From Paraphaeosphaeria minitans (taxonomy: Eukaryota; Ascomycota; Dothideomycetes; Pleosporales; Didymosphaeriaceae): a DNA stretch of 64,000 nucleotides. The stretch's first letter is position 1, and each line of letters begins with the position of its first letter. The notes under the pieces are model-generated. The model did no database searches. It had not been told where the DNA came from and saw only the letters and a program-made list of their open reading frames with translations. Location of the stretch: the NCBI GenBank assembly GCA_015832175.1, contig WJXW01000009.1:1054001-1118000 (forward strand). The letters run 5' to 3'. Positions 33,221 through 43,224 of the stretch are shown here, piece after piece. A program made the position numbers and the translations under genes.

Positions 33221-35054
33221 GATATCTATTTGTATAGGTTATAGTTAAGTTTTAGTGCCTAGTATACGTTTCTAAGCATCTGCTTCTGTTATTATTCTTA
33301 AGTACGTAGTTTGTGTAGATTATCTTTTTCTTTCTATAAGGATATTCTGCTGTTTTTCCTCCCGCGGTCTTTACCGTTCCTATATACTAGTTAAATTAGT
33401 AGTTCTATTATTACTTCTTACGTAGGGCAGTTTGTAAAGCTGTCTAAATGTTTAGCTATGTAGTAGTATTTATAGTCTTAGTTTAGACACGTATATTAGT
33501 ATAGTTATATATAGTCTCTATTAATAAGTATATTATAGTATTTGTTGCCCTTTAGCGTAAGGTGGGGAAAGTAGTTTACTTATTATTTATCCTAGAGGTG
33601 TTTATTATAAGCTGCGATAGGGTAGTCTATCTATATCTATCTATAGCGTAGTTTCCTTCTAGGTTGTTTCTTATTCTTCTTTTTCTCTGTCTTATATTAT
33701 GCGCATGTTGGTTCTTTGTAATATGTCCACATATAGAATTAGTGTATAGGATTTCAGTGGTCTAGGTAGTACTTTAGTATGTAGTCTAACTTTTTATTTT
33801 TATAGGGTTGCATTCCTTTTAGTGCCTAGTGGGGTTCTATATAGTCCTAAACATTTAGTTTATACTTAGGTGACATAGGGTTGTCTTCTTCCTGCCTACT
33901 TTATAGGTAAGAAGTAGAAGATCTTGGTATCTCTTCTACGTCTTCTACGTTATAGTATATGTTAGAGTTGTCTTCTAGATCTTTATATAGTTATAAGTTA
34001 GGTATATCTAATCGCTTACTTTGCTCTAGTGTAACGCGTTAGTAACTAAATAGCGTTATAATAACTTTCTATTCCTTATTAGGTTCTTAGTCCTTAATAG
34101 TTAGTATATTTAACTTAGTTTAATAGACTTTGTTCTTTAATCTACAGTTCCTAGCTATATAGCCTAGTTTGCTATATATAAAGTATTTATAGCTCTTAGT
34201 TATTAATTGTTAACTTCTATTAAAGACGCGTTTATTAGGCTGCTTAAGGCCTATTCTTCCTCCTTTTCCTTTACTTATGTAGTTAAACTAGATATTTTTT
34301 ATTAGTTTATATCTCTAGTAGTTCCTTAGCTATTACTTTTAGATAATTCTAATAGGATTCTTATAAACTACTTTTGCTAGTTATCTAAAGCTTATTGCCT
34401 TAGGGTTTTAGTAGAGCTCCTATTATAGTAAAAACCACTCTTTGTTAATTCTAATAGTTTCTTTGTATAGTTCTTTAAAGTTAGTAATTTGTGTACTACT
34501 ACGTAAGAGTTCCTTACGTAGTTTCTATTTAAGTCCTTATTTATATATATCTTAAAGAGATTTATTATTCTAGTTAAGTTGCACAGCATATTTGCGAAAC
34601 TTAGCTATATACTTAGCTACTAATTATTTCTAAGTTATAGTCTAAATCTTTACTTTTGCAATAGAGTCCTTATTAGTAATCCTAAAGAGTTATTTAAGGT
34701 ATTTCTTAAAGTTATTATAATCTTTAATAATATTAACTATATTAGCGTGCTTATTTACGTAATTATTGTTATTATTATTATGGTCCATTCTTAGGTACTT
34801 TTTAAGGTAAGGATAGATTTATAATCCTATATCTCCTTACATATATATTACTGTAAAGATAACCTTCTTTTTGTTTTTAAGGGGTTTATTTAAGTTAAAG
34901 AAGTAGAGGTCTAACTAAAGAATCTAGATGTTAGTTTAAGATTATTTACTAAAGTAGAGATTAGGTTTATGCGCCTTACTACTATCCTTTATAGGAGTAA
35001 TCTTAGCGGCACCTAAAGCTGTAAAAGAGGTAAGAGTTTATAAAGTACTTATAT
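33200..35054 (-). pseudogene. gag of the upper D body
   Basis: Opens at an ATA triplet (35054-35052). Capsid region about 34950-34320, knuckle region about 34185-34135, second Cys-rich segment about 33560-33430, then the heptamer at 33220. Nearly the same as the other Gags of the lineage apart from RIP changes. The open minus frame at 34392-34589 lies in this gag but in the wrong frame. Confidence 0.85.
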
Positions 35055-35069
35055 TAAGGGTGTTTAAGA

Positions 35070-35525
35070 TGTTAAATCTAAGAAGGTAGCTAGTCCTAAA
35101 GGGTTAAGGTTAGTTCTTAGGCAGGAGTACTTATAGAAGGTAGAAAGTCTTATTAATATAATAGTATCTTGCAAAGTGTAATAAGTTAATAATTTAGTCT
35201 ACTAGAATCTAAATAATAGATTAATAAATAGATTAAATATAAGTATAAGAAGCTTATTCTCGCGTTCCTATATACTAAGTAGTCCTACACATCCTAGAAT
35301 CCTATATATCTTAGAGTCCTATATGTCCTAGAGTCCTATATGTCCTAGAGTCCTGTGTGGGCGAGTCCCACGCGTCCTAGAGTTCCTATATAGGTGAGGC
35401 CTGTGCAGTCCTTAGGACCCTTAGAACCTATAACCTGTTATCTAACTGCTTAGTTAGCTGACTCTAGTGGACTAGTAGTCTAATAAGCTCACGCCCCGCT
35501 GCTTACGCGCGGCTGGATCCTAACA
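35070..35525 (-). repeat. Upper (5') LTR D of the tandem array
   Basis: 456 bp. Plus-strand reading TGTTAAATCT (35070) to GATCCTAACA (35525). It is less mutated in its GC-rich U3 end than the middle LTR. No polypurine tract follows on its upper side, as expected of a 5' LTR. Confidence 0.9.
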
Positions 35526-35594
35526 GCTAACTCTAGTGGACTAGTAGTCTAATAAGCTCGTGCCCCGCTACTCGCGCGCGGCTGGATTCTAATA
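35526..35594. repeat. 69-bp duplication of the LTR D terminus
   Basis: GCTAACTCTAGTGGACTAG... to GGATTCTAATA repeats 35457-35525 directly. The true outer end of the element could be at either copy. It may result from slippage or from incomplete excision at the LTR tip. Confidence 0.85.
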
Positions 35595-35970
35595 TAAAGC
35601 TTTATGTGGATAGCGTTATTACTACACCTAGCTAGCCTTTTAAAGAATTAGATATAATAGAAATAAATGCCCTTATTACTAATAGCACTTTTAACATCTT
35701 ATTATATAACCCTAATAAACAATCTAGCTATATCTTTAACCTACGTTTTATACGAGAGATTAAAGGCAAGACAACCTAACTATATAAGAAATTAAGACTT
35801 GTCTTTGCTAGCTATTTAGACAAAGAAAAAGAGGAGATCTTTATATAATCCCCTACTATCTAGTGTATAAGCTAGAGGTTGCTATTAGCTCTTTTAGTAA
35901 CACTAATTTAGTTATATAATATGCACATTAAGCTTAGGGACATTACTTAGGCCTATATATAGTTTACTAA
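35595..35970 (+). pseudogene. copia reverse transcriptase, N-terminal part
   Basis: The plus frame includes FIREIKGKTTQLYKKLRLVFASY near 35750-35820, QSPTIQCISQRLLLAL near 35850-35895 and LRDITQAYIQ near 35935-35965, the typical Ty1/copia RT order (the ITQAY block carries a catalytic Asp). It breaks at about 35970, where a chromovirus pol begins. Stops at a few former Gln codons. Confidence 0.85.
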
Positions 35971-35971
35971 T

Positions 35972-38900
35972 AATAGATATCTTTTTTAGGCCTAAACTTA
36001 GATAAGAAAACGCCTTTATTAAATTAAATACTATAGTAAGTATAGTATTAGTTAAGCTACTAGTATAGCTTAAAGGAATATAGGCTTAAGCTCTTATAGA
36101 CTTAGGAGTAGGAAAGAACTTTATATTTTATTAGATAGTAAGACAAGTAGGACTTATAATATTAGAGAAAGAAGTACCCTATATTATCTATATTATAAAT
36201 AGATCCCTAATGCCTAAGACACCTTAAATATACTAGGAGGTTACTACCACAATAATAGTCTAAAGATATAGTAAGGAACTTACCTTAGATATCTTACTAG
36301 GATCTAAGCATAAGTTAGTCTTAGAATTACCTTAGTTAATAATATATAACCTGTAGATTAACTAGGGTATAAAGAAAATATTGTTTAAACGCTGTAATTA
36401 TATATTATAAGCAAAGCCTACGCATTAACCAAAAATAATAGTAGATAAGGGAGTTATTAATAATATAATACTGTAATAGATAGTTAAAAAATAGAAGTAC
36501 ACCTTAGTAGACGCTGGTAGGAACCACTAGATTAAGAAGTGTAAGAAGGAGGATAATAGCACACCCCTCACCTTACTAAAAGAGTATAGGAAATAGACAT
36601 ATATGTTTATAGAAAAGGAAGGAAAAGCAAACCTACTAGAATATTAACCCTAGGATCTTATAATAGACCTAGAAGAAAGGAAGACACTATCCTTTAGACC
36701 ACTATATAGTAAGACAGGAGAAGAACTCCTTAAAGAACGTAATTTTATTAAGATAAACCTTAAGAAAGGATATATATAACTATTAAAGTTACTAGTAGTA
36801 AGCCCTTTCATGTTTATTAAGAAAAAGGATAGATTAGACAGACTATGCGTTAACTACTAACAACTTAATAACATAATAATAAAGAACTAATATCTACTAC
36901 TAAACATTACAGAGTTACGAGATTAACTATCTTAAGCTAAGATATTTATAATAATAGATCTAAGAGACAGTTACCACCTTATACAAATTAAGAAAGGTAA
37001 AGAATAGAAAATAGTGTTTTAATCACGCTATAGATTATTTAAATATAAAGTTATGCCTTTTAGACTTACAAACGCACTAGCAGCTTTTATAGCACTTATT
37101 AATAACGTACTCTATGAACATCTAGACATATTTATTATTGCGTATATAGATAATATCCTTGTCTTTTCTAAAAACGAATTAGACTACACTAAGCATATAC
37201 AGATAGTACTAGAAGCACTAGACAAAGTATACCTTCGCATTAAACTTAAGAAATGCAAGTTTAACATTAAATAACTCGAATTCCTAGGATACATTATTAC
37301 CACAGAAGGAATTAAGATGGCACTAAGTAAAGTCAAATACATTAAGAACTGGCTAATACTAAAGACAGCCAAGAATATCTAAGAATTCTTAGGATTCTAT
37401 AGATTTAATTAATAATTCATCTAAAATTACGCAAAGGTTATAATACCTTTAATAAATCTTATAAAGAAGGATGTACCCTTTAAATAGATAAATAAGTGTA
37501 GAATATTATTCTAACTCCTTAAGATAGTATGTATTATAAAACCTATCCTTGTTTATTTTAGAAGCAATAAACCACTACGCTTTAAAACAGACGCTAGCGA
37601 TCTTACGCTAGGCGCCTACGCTAAATAAGAACGTAATAGCAAATAGCACCTAATTACCTATTACTTATGCAAATTTAATAACGCCAAAACACAATACAAC
37701 GTATATAATAAAGAACTCTACGCTATTATTAAAGCCTTAAAGCACTAGAGGATTTATACACTTAGTTACTTAACGCTAGAAATCTACACAGATTATAAGA
37801 ACCTTCTAAGGTTCATAATAATAAAAGAACTTACGCTATAACAACAAAGATAGTTATAAACCACTAGGCAGTATAAGTTTAAAATTATTTATATAGCTAG
37901 AAAAGAAAATAGCAGAGCAGACGCTCTTAGCTAACAAAGTAATCTAGTAGGAGAAAAGGTAAAAACCTTCTTTGCAATCCTTTGTAAAGCCAAAGATAAA
38001 TCTCTAGAGCTAATAGTAGAACTAAATTAACTTTTAGTAATTAACTAAGAAGTTCTAGAACATCTACGGACTAAGATTATCTAACAATACCACAATAACT
38101 CTATGTACGGACACCTAGGCATTACAAAGACAATAGAACTTATCTAAAGGAATTACACCTTTAAAGGAATTAAGGAAGCTATAATAACTTACACTTATAA
38201 ATGTGTAGAATACTAAAGAAACAAACATAGTACACATCTTAAAATATAGAGAGATGTAAGTAATTAGAATACTAATAGCACTATAGGAAGATATTGCTAT
38301 AGATTTTGTTACAGGAATTCTAAACTCTAAGAATCTAACAATAGGAATTAAATATAACAGTATACTAGTAATAGTCTACTAACTAACTAAGTATATTAAG
38401 CTCATTCTATGTTTTAAAAGAATAATGGCAAAGGAACTTACTTTTCTTATCTTAGACTAACTAATTAGACACCACAAAATCCCAAAAATAATTATTAGCA
38501 ATAGAGATAAGCTCTTCACGTTAAATTATTGGACAACGCTTATAGCACTACTTAGAACAAAATAAAAGCTATTAATGGCTTACTATCCACAAACAAACGG
38601 ACAGACAGAACGTACGAACTAAACTATAGAAACATACCTACGTATCTACTACAACAGTTAGAAGAATAACTAGGTTTTATTACTACCTATAGCACAGTTA
38701 GCCTATAATAATAAAGTATTAGCAGTATTAGGACATACACTATTCTATGCAAATCATGGAAGACATCTACATTTCTTTAATTAACGATTTCCTACGACAA
38801 TTAAAGCAAAAGAAGCCATAGATATAGTAGAAAATATAAAGAAAATACACTAATAACTCTAAGAGAATCTTAAGAAAGCTTAGCAGCAATTAATTTTATA

Positions 38901-39335
38901 CTAAAATAGAAAACGAAAAATAGCACCTTAGCTAAAGAAGGGGGATAAAGCATATCTACTTATAAAGAACCTTTAAACTTAGAAGAAAAAATACAAGAAA
39001 CTAGATTATATTAAGGTTAGACTATTTTATATTTCTAAGTAAATATTACTAGTAAACTATAAGTTAGAACTACCGCTAGATACAAAGATACACCTAGTAT
39101 TCTATGTATTACTACTAGAACTAGCAGACCCTAATACACTAGTTAGAACTGCCTTCTACTATAGAACTAAGGAAGAAAATAAATTTAAGGTTAAAAGAAT
39201 TCTAGAATACAATTAGTATAGCAACGTGTACCTTATTAAGTGGAAAAGTTACCTATACAGTAAAAACACTTAGGAACTAGAGAACTACTTAGGAAACTAT
39301 TAATAAAAAATTAAAGAATTCTATTAACAGACTTA
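35972..39335 (+). pseudogene. pol of the truncated C element
   Basis: Protease near 36090-36130. RT: MPFRLTNALAAF at 37053, YIDN at 37143-37154 (second Asp lost) and an open stretch of 73 codons to 37274. RNase H about 37590-37850, integrase about 38070-38640, chromodomain about 39176-39330 with IKWKSY. One of the better readable copies, but still carrying many stops. Confidence 0.9.
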
Positions 39336-39339
39336 CTTA

Positions 39340-39855
39340 AGATAGTAATACTAAAGAATTATTCTAGAACTTAGGAGGCAGGTTGTCTATCACTAACTAT
39401 ATAGACGTACTAAATTTAGCTAGACTAGTAGGCCAAGTAGAATAAGCTAGATCCTTCTCTAACTCTAGCTCTACTAGAGCAGCGCTCTCTACTATAATAA
39501 CCTCGCTAGCACGCTTCTTATTCTGCGCTAACTATTTTACTAACTAATCCTCTTTCGCGCGTGCTATGCGTAGGGCCTTAAATATTGTATTCTATTCTTT
39601 TTGCGCCTCTAATATTTACGCCTCTAACTTCTTCTTCTTAGTAATTAACTGCGAGAACTTATTCCTAGTAATAGCTACGTTATACTTTAAGTCTTATTTC
39701 TAACACTTACTACACTTCCCTAAGCTAACGTAGACTTTATAAACGTAAGAGTGCGACTTATAAAAGAAGCACTTTAATACTATAACTAATTTGTAGTTTT
39801 TAATAGTAAAGATAAGGTTATAATAATGCTTTGTAGAGTTATAGTTAGCAGGCAT
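39340..39855 (-). pseudogene. Antisense ORF of the truncated C element
   Basis: ATG at 39855-39853 (MPANYNS), 37 bases from the 3' LTR, about 170 codons on the minus strand, with only about six TAG/TAA. Order: basic N-terminus, CFFYKS near 39755, YVSLGKCSKC near 39695-39725, a Lys/Glu coiled coil about 39550-39660, an acidic tail, and an end near NLPPKF at about 39355. The best preserved antisense copy together with 20877-21390. Function unknown. Confidence 0.72.
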
Positions 39856-39876
39856 AATTCTTTAGAATAAAGAATA

Positions 39877-39892
39877 GAAAGGGAGGGGATAA
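39877..39892 (+). other. Polypurine tract of the truncated C element
   Basis: GAAAGGGAGGGGATAA, directly before the LTR. Confidence 0.85.
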
Positions 39893-40304
39893 TGTTACGT
39901 ACTAGATAACAATGTAGGAACTTAGGCGCTTATAAAGGTGTAATAGGACAGTAATAGGGTTATAAACGTAATAAAAGAGACACTAAGTAACTTAGATTAG
40001 GTTACGTAATATACTTAGTCGCTTAGTGGCACTAAGTAGCAGAGCAGGTTACGTAATATGCTTAGTTACTTAATAACACTAAGCAATAGAGCAGCCCTAT
40101 TATATAGGAACATAAGAATAGACCTTTATACTCGTGTTTAATCTGTTTATTAATCTATTATTTGGATTCTAGTAGACTAAATTATTAACTTGTTACACTT
40201 CGCAAGATACTATTATATTAACAAGACCTTCTACCTTCTGTAAGTACTCCTGCCTAAGAACCAACCTTAACCCTTTAGGACTAGCTACCCTCTTGGATTT
40301 AACA
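39893..40304 (+). repeat. LTR C (3' LTR, plus strand)
   Basis: 412 bp, TGTTACGTAC to GGATTTAACA. The U3 has a roughly 50-bp repeated block (GTTACGTAATAT...CTTAGT...CACTAAG) at about 39995-40085, then the shared R/U5. Confidence 0.93.
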
Positions 40305-41416
40305 CATACCACAACTACTATAAGGAGAAACTATAGATGCATGTGTTAACGTACGACCTATGCCTACTTATTATAGATAAGGGACCTAAGATGTTTAGTA
40401 TTACTAGACTCTAGACTAATAACACCCTTAGTGTGGTTATAGAAAGCTTTGTATAATAAGAAGAGAAGTAGCTCTATACTATAAAGTTTTGTATAAAGGA
40501 CAAAAGCGTCTTAATATAAGATAGGGTAATTAAGTTTAATAGAGGTAAAATCCAACTTATCTAGGGTGTTATTACCCTAGAATAGAAGGGATAGGCTAAA
40601 AGCCTTCGCATAATTAATCCCTAGGACAAAGACGCTGTACACTAATATATTATATAATAAGTAAAAGGTGTATATATCTCTTTAGTTTACTAACTAGAAG
40701 TAACATTTAACCTGTCTATTACTGCGTAAATAACAGTACTAACAAAAGAAGATATTAAGGCACTAAATATGCGTTTGAACTAGTAAATTTAGAATATACA
40801 AAGAGAACTAAAATTTATTCCACTTAACCTAGGTCGCACGAAGCTGTTTATCTTTACAGATAGCTCTTTTGCTAATAATAGAGACCTAAGCTTATAGCTT
40901 AGCTTTATTATTATACTAGCAGAGGAATATTATATAATAACTTAGGACTTTAAAATCTATAGTAATATTATTTACTAGAACTTAGTAAAGTGCAAAAGAG
41001 TAACTAGAAGTGTTCTAGTAAGCGAATTGTATAGTCTAGTAGGTAGTTTTAATAATGTAATTGTATTAAGTATAACACTCTAATAGATTATATAAATACT
41101 TTAGATCCCCCTAATTCCTGTTATAGTCTGTACTAACTTAAAATCCCTGTACAAATGCCTTATACGACTAGGCACTATAAATAAAAAACGTCTTATAATT
41201 AATATTATGTTAATTAGGGAGTCGTACGAAAAACAGGAAATTATGGAGATTAGGTAGATTAATAGTAAAGACAATTCTACTAATACTTATATAAAGAAAG
41301 CACCTAACTAGGCATTCTAAACACTAATCTTAATAAATAAACTACATATTACTATTAAGGCTTTAGTAGACAGAATTAACAAGGACTATATAATAGAGTA
41401 ACTACTCTACTGTATA
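40305..41416 (+). pseudogene. copia reverse transcriptase end and RNase H
   Basis: Starts with HNYYKEKLQM and TYDLCLLI near 40345-40370. QTNNT near 40410 is the YxDD-type box with both Asp codons turned to Asn. RNase H: FTDSSFANNRDL near 40853-40890 and KCKRVTRSVLVSELYSL near 40990-41040. C-terminal end near 41416 (EQLLYCIIF). About 80-100 residues of RT between ITQAY and this part are missing, more than a simple insertion would cause. Confidence 0.85.
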
Positions 41417-42735
41417 ATATTTCTTTTGTTATTTTACTTACTATTTTAAAAAAAAAAAATTTTTTTTTTCTTTTTCTATCTAACTTGCTATAACTTTGCA
41501 CAGACATATTTATTTTTAGGCTGTATAGCCCCACTACTAATTTAACATTATAGTTTTATTACAAGAGAGGGAACACATCGTAGGAGATTATACAAAGACA
41601 TTAAAGAACACATTTTCTATATTAATATTTTAGATATCTAAAGACTAGGCCCACCTACCCCTTTGTGCGACAAAGACATTCACCCCTCCTTATACACAAC
41701 GCTTATAATAAGTACTATGCGACTTCTACACGTAGGCACTGTATAATCTAGACTTATAGCCTAGGATTGCACGATAATCTAGGAACACCTAATTACTAGT
41801 ATTAGTAGTGCTGTATAAGTAAGTATAAGGCTTATTCTAAACTTAGCTATATAACTAGATAAGCACTGCTTACTAATATTCCTTATGTTATATAACGTAA
41901 GCAGCCTACCGCTAAAGGTTTATACTAATTAGGATTTGCACGATAATGTCCTAGGAGGGCATCTAGGCCACTTTAGCCTCTTTGTCCTACACCTATTAGC
42001 ATTGTACAATAAAACAAAGATACTCTAGAGGATTTATTATATATTTACTGCTAGGCTCTACATAAAGGTCTTTATACTAGGCGAACTAGTAGGAAGGTTA
42101 ACCTAGATGCGTAATCTAGTCTAGCCTATAATAACTAGCACAAAGACACTAGTAGTAAGGGCACTAGCGCCTAATAGACTAATAGCATTATTAGCTATTA
42201 TACAATAGTAAAAGTGAGTGTATATGTGTATATATGTCTTGTTAAAAATTAGCATTATACAAAAAAGCTATACATATTTACTAGTAATAGAGCACTAGCT
42301 ATTAGACACTAGCACACTAAAAAGAATAAGGTAAGAAGGGAGGAAGGTACATGTATATTAAAGTAGGATAAAAGAGAGAGGGTTTAGGGGAGCTAGGAGA
42401 CATCCTTTTATACCTACTTACTAAGACCTAGCGCTAAGTATTATATTACTTAATACCCTACTTTCTATTTACGTATAAGGCACATGCCTAGAAAAAGCTT
42501 TATTATATAATGCGGCTCTACTACTATATAAGGGGGTAGAGTAAGAACTAAGTAGGTTAGCTATTACTACCTATTTACATAAGAGTAGGTGCAAATAGGA
42601 CCTCTGCTATATAGTAACACTACATCTACCTTACAACCTATTCTAATAGGGGAAGGCTAACTGTATAGATAGAGAAGGATAGGAAAGGGAAGCGTATAAT
42701 AGATATAGGCTATTATATAAAAGAAAAGTTACTAG
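41417..42735 (+). other. 3' region of the copia element
   Basis: Holds an A12T10 tract at 41448-41469, a separate open frame at 41717-42211, and from about 42407 a stretch shared with the H1 3' region (25070-25386), which ties this copia to family H. Confidence 0.6.
41717..42211 (+). pseudogene. Unrecognised downstream ORF of the copia element
   Basis: Begins ATG CGA CTT (MRLLHVGTV) and continues about 165 codons, interrupted only by TAG/TAA at positions that could have been Gln. Leu/Ile-rich, with HDNVLGGHLGHFSLFVLHL near 41938-41995. It lies 300 bases after the RNase H end and before the 3' LTR. I recognise no family. It could be an extra gene carried by the element or a fragment of another sequence. 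Low certainty that it was ever translated. Confidence 0.35.
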
Positions 42736-42973
42736 TGTTTGTATAGTTTATTGTACAAGTAGCACTAAGTGAAGTGGGGGCCTACCTGCCTATAAGGACC
42801 TACACAAGGTCCCACTGCTTACGTTAGCGCTAAGAGGCAGAGACTTTATAAAGCCCTTAGTGCCCCTTTATACAATAGACTAGACATAATTAATTAAACC
42901 TACTTCTCACCCTTTATATAATAGTATACTATTAACCCTTAAATGCTTAATTGTAGATTAAGCCAAACTAATA
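42736..42973 (+). repeat. 3' LTR of the copia element (family H, single unit)
   Basis: 238 bp, TGTTTGTATAG to AACTAATA. TAGAT directly after it should be the right target duplicate; the left mate is not in the window. Confidence 0.88.
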
Positions 42974-43224
42974 TAGATTAAATATAAGTATAGAGGTCTA
43001 TCCTTATGTTCCTATATACTAAGGCTACTCTACTACTTAGTGCTCCTAAGTAACTAAGCGTATTATATAACCTACTTAGCTACTTAGGGCTTCTAAGCGG
43101 CTAAGCGTATTACGTAATCCAATCTAAGCCTCTTAGCATCTCTTTGTTACGTCTGTAACCCTGTTATTACTTTATTATACCTTTATAAGCGCTTAACTCC
43201 CACATTATTATCTGGTTTGTAACA
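42974..43224 (-). repeat. Remaining U3/R half of a C-type LTR
   Basis: Plus-strand TAGATTAAATATAAG to TTTGTAACA matches 20591-20839. It is the upper LTR of the C element inserted in A2, split by the copia element; its other half is gone. The target duplicate CATCC follows at 43225-43229. Confidence 0.88.

Larger units (their letters stand above)
20429..35594 (-). mobile_element. Tandem compound chromovirus: LTR C - body - LTR D - body - LTR D
   Basis: Reading on the minus strand: LTR D (35525 down to 35070), a full body (35069 to 29226), LTR D (29225 to 28763), a second full body (28762 to 20840, with H1 inside) and LTR C (20839 to 20429). The middle LTR has a polypurine tract on its upper side and a gag start on its lower side, so it serves both bodies. 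The lower body starts behind a D-type LTR but ends in C-type antisense ORF, tract and U3, so it is a C/D hybrid. Unequal recombination between related elements is the simplest explanation. Confidence 0.85.
35971..40304 (+). mobile_element. 5'-truncated subfamily C chromovirus inside copia
   Basis: Starts abruptly at the gag-pol junction (slippery T TTT TTA at 35982-35988) and runs through pol, antisense ORF and polypurine tract to a complete C-type 3' LTR at 39893-40304. It has no 5' LTR or gag. It replaces part of copia RT. No TSD is detectable. Confidence 0.88.
35595..42973 (+). mobile_element. Broken Ty1/copia element (autonomous relative of H)
   Basis: RT N-terminal part at 35595-35970, C-terminal RT/RNase H at 40305-41416, 3' region and an H-type LTR at 42736-42973. 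The 5' LTR, gag, protease and integrase are missing from the window, and the RT middle is replaced by the truncated chromovirus 35971-40304. Its 3' LTR sits inside a C-type LTR (the remaining half is 42974-43224), so copia had inserted into that LTR. Confidence 0.8.

Noticed and set aside
34392..34589. Open minus-strand frame of 65 codons
   Set aside because: Right strand for D gag but wrong frame; the gag frame there has stops at Gln codons.
37184..37372. Open minus-strand frame of 62 codons (also 44554-44748)
   Set aside because: Both are the reverse of the same RT segment in two copies; they look conserved only because RT is.
35971..40304. Simple insertion of the truncated C element into copia
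   Set aside because: No TSD, no 5' LTR, and about 80-100 copia residues are missing at the site; a deletion or recombination junction fits better.
41448..41469. A12T10 tract as a LINE poly(A) tail
   Set aside because: No LINE domain upstream; it follows a copia RNase H end within an LTR element.
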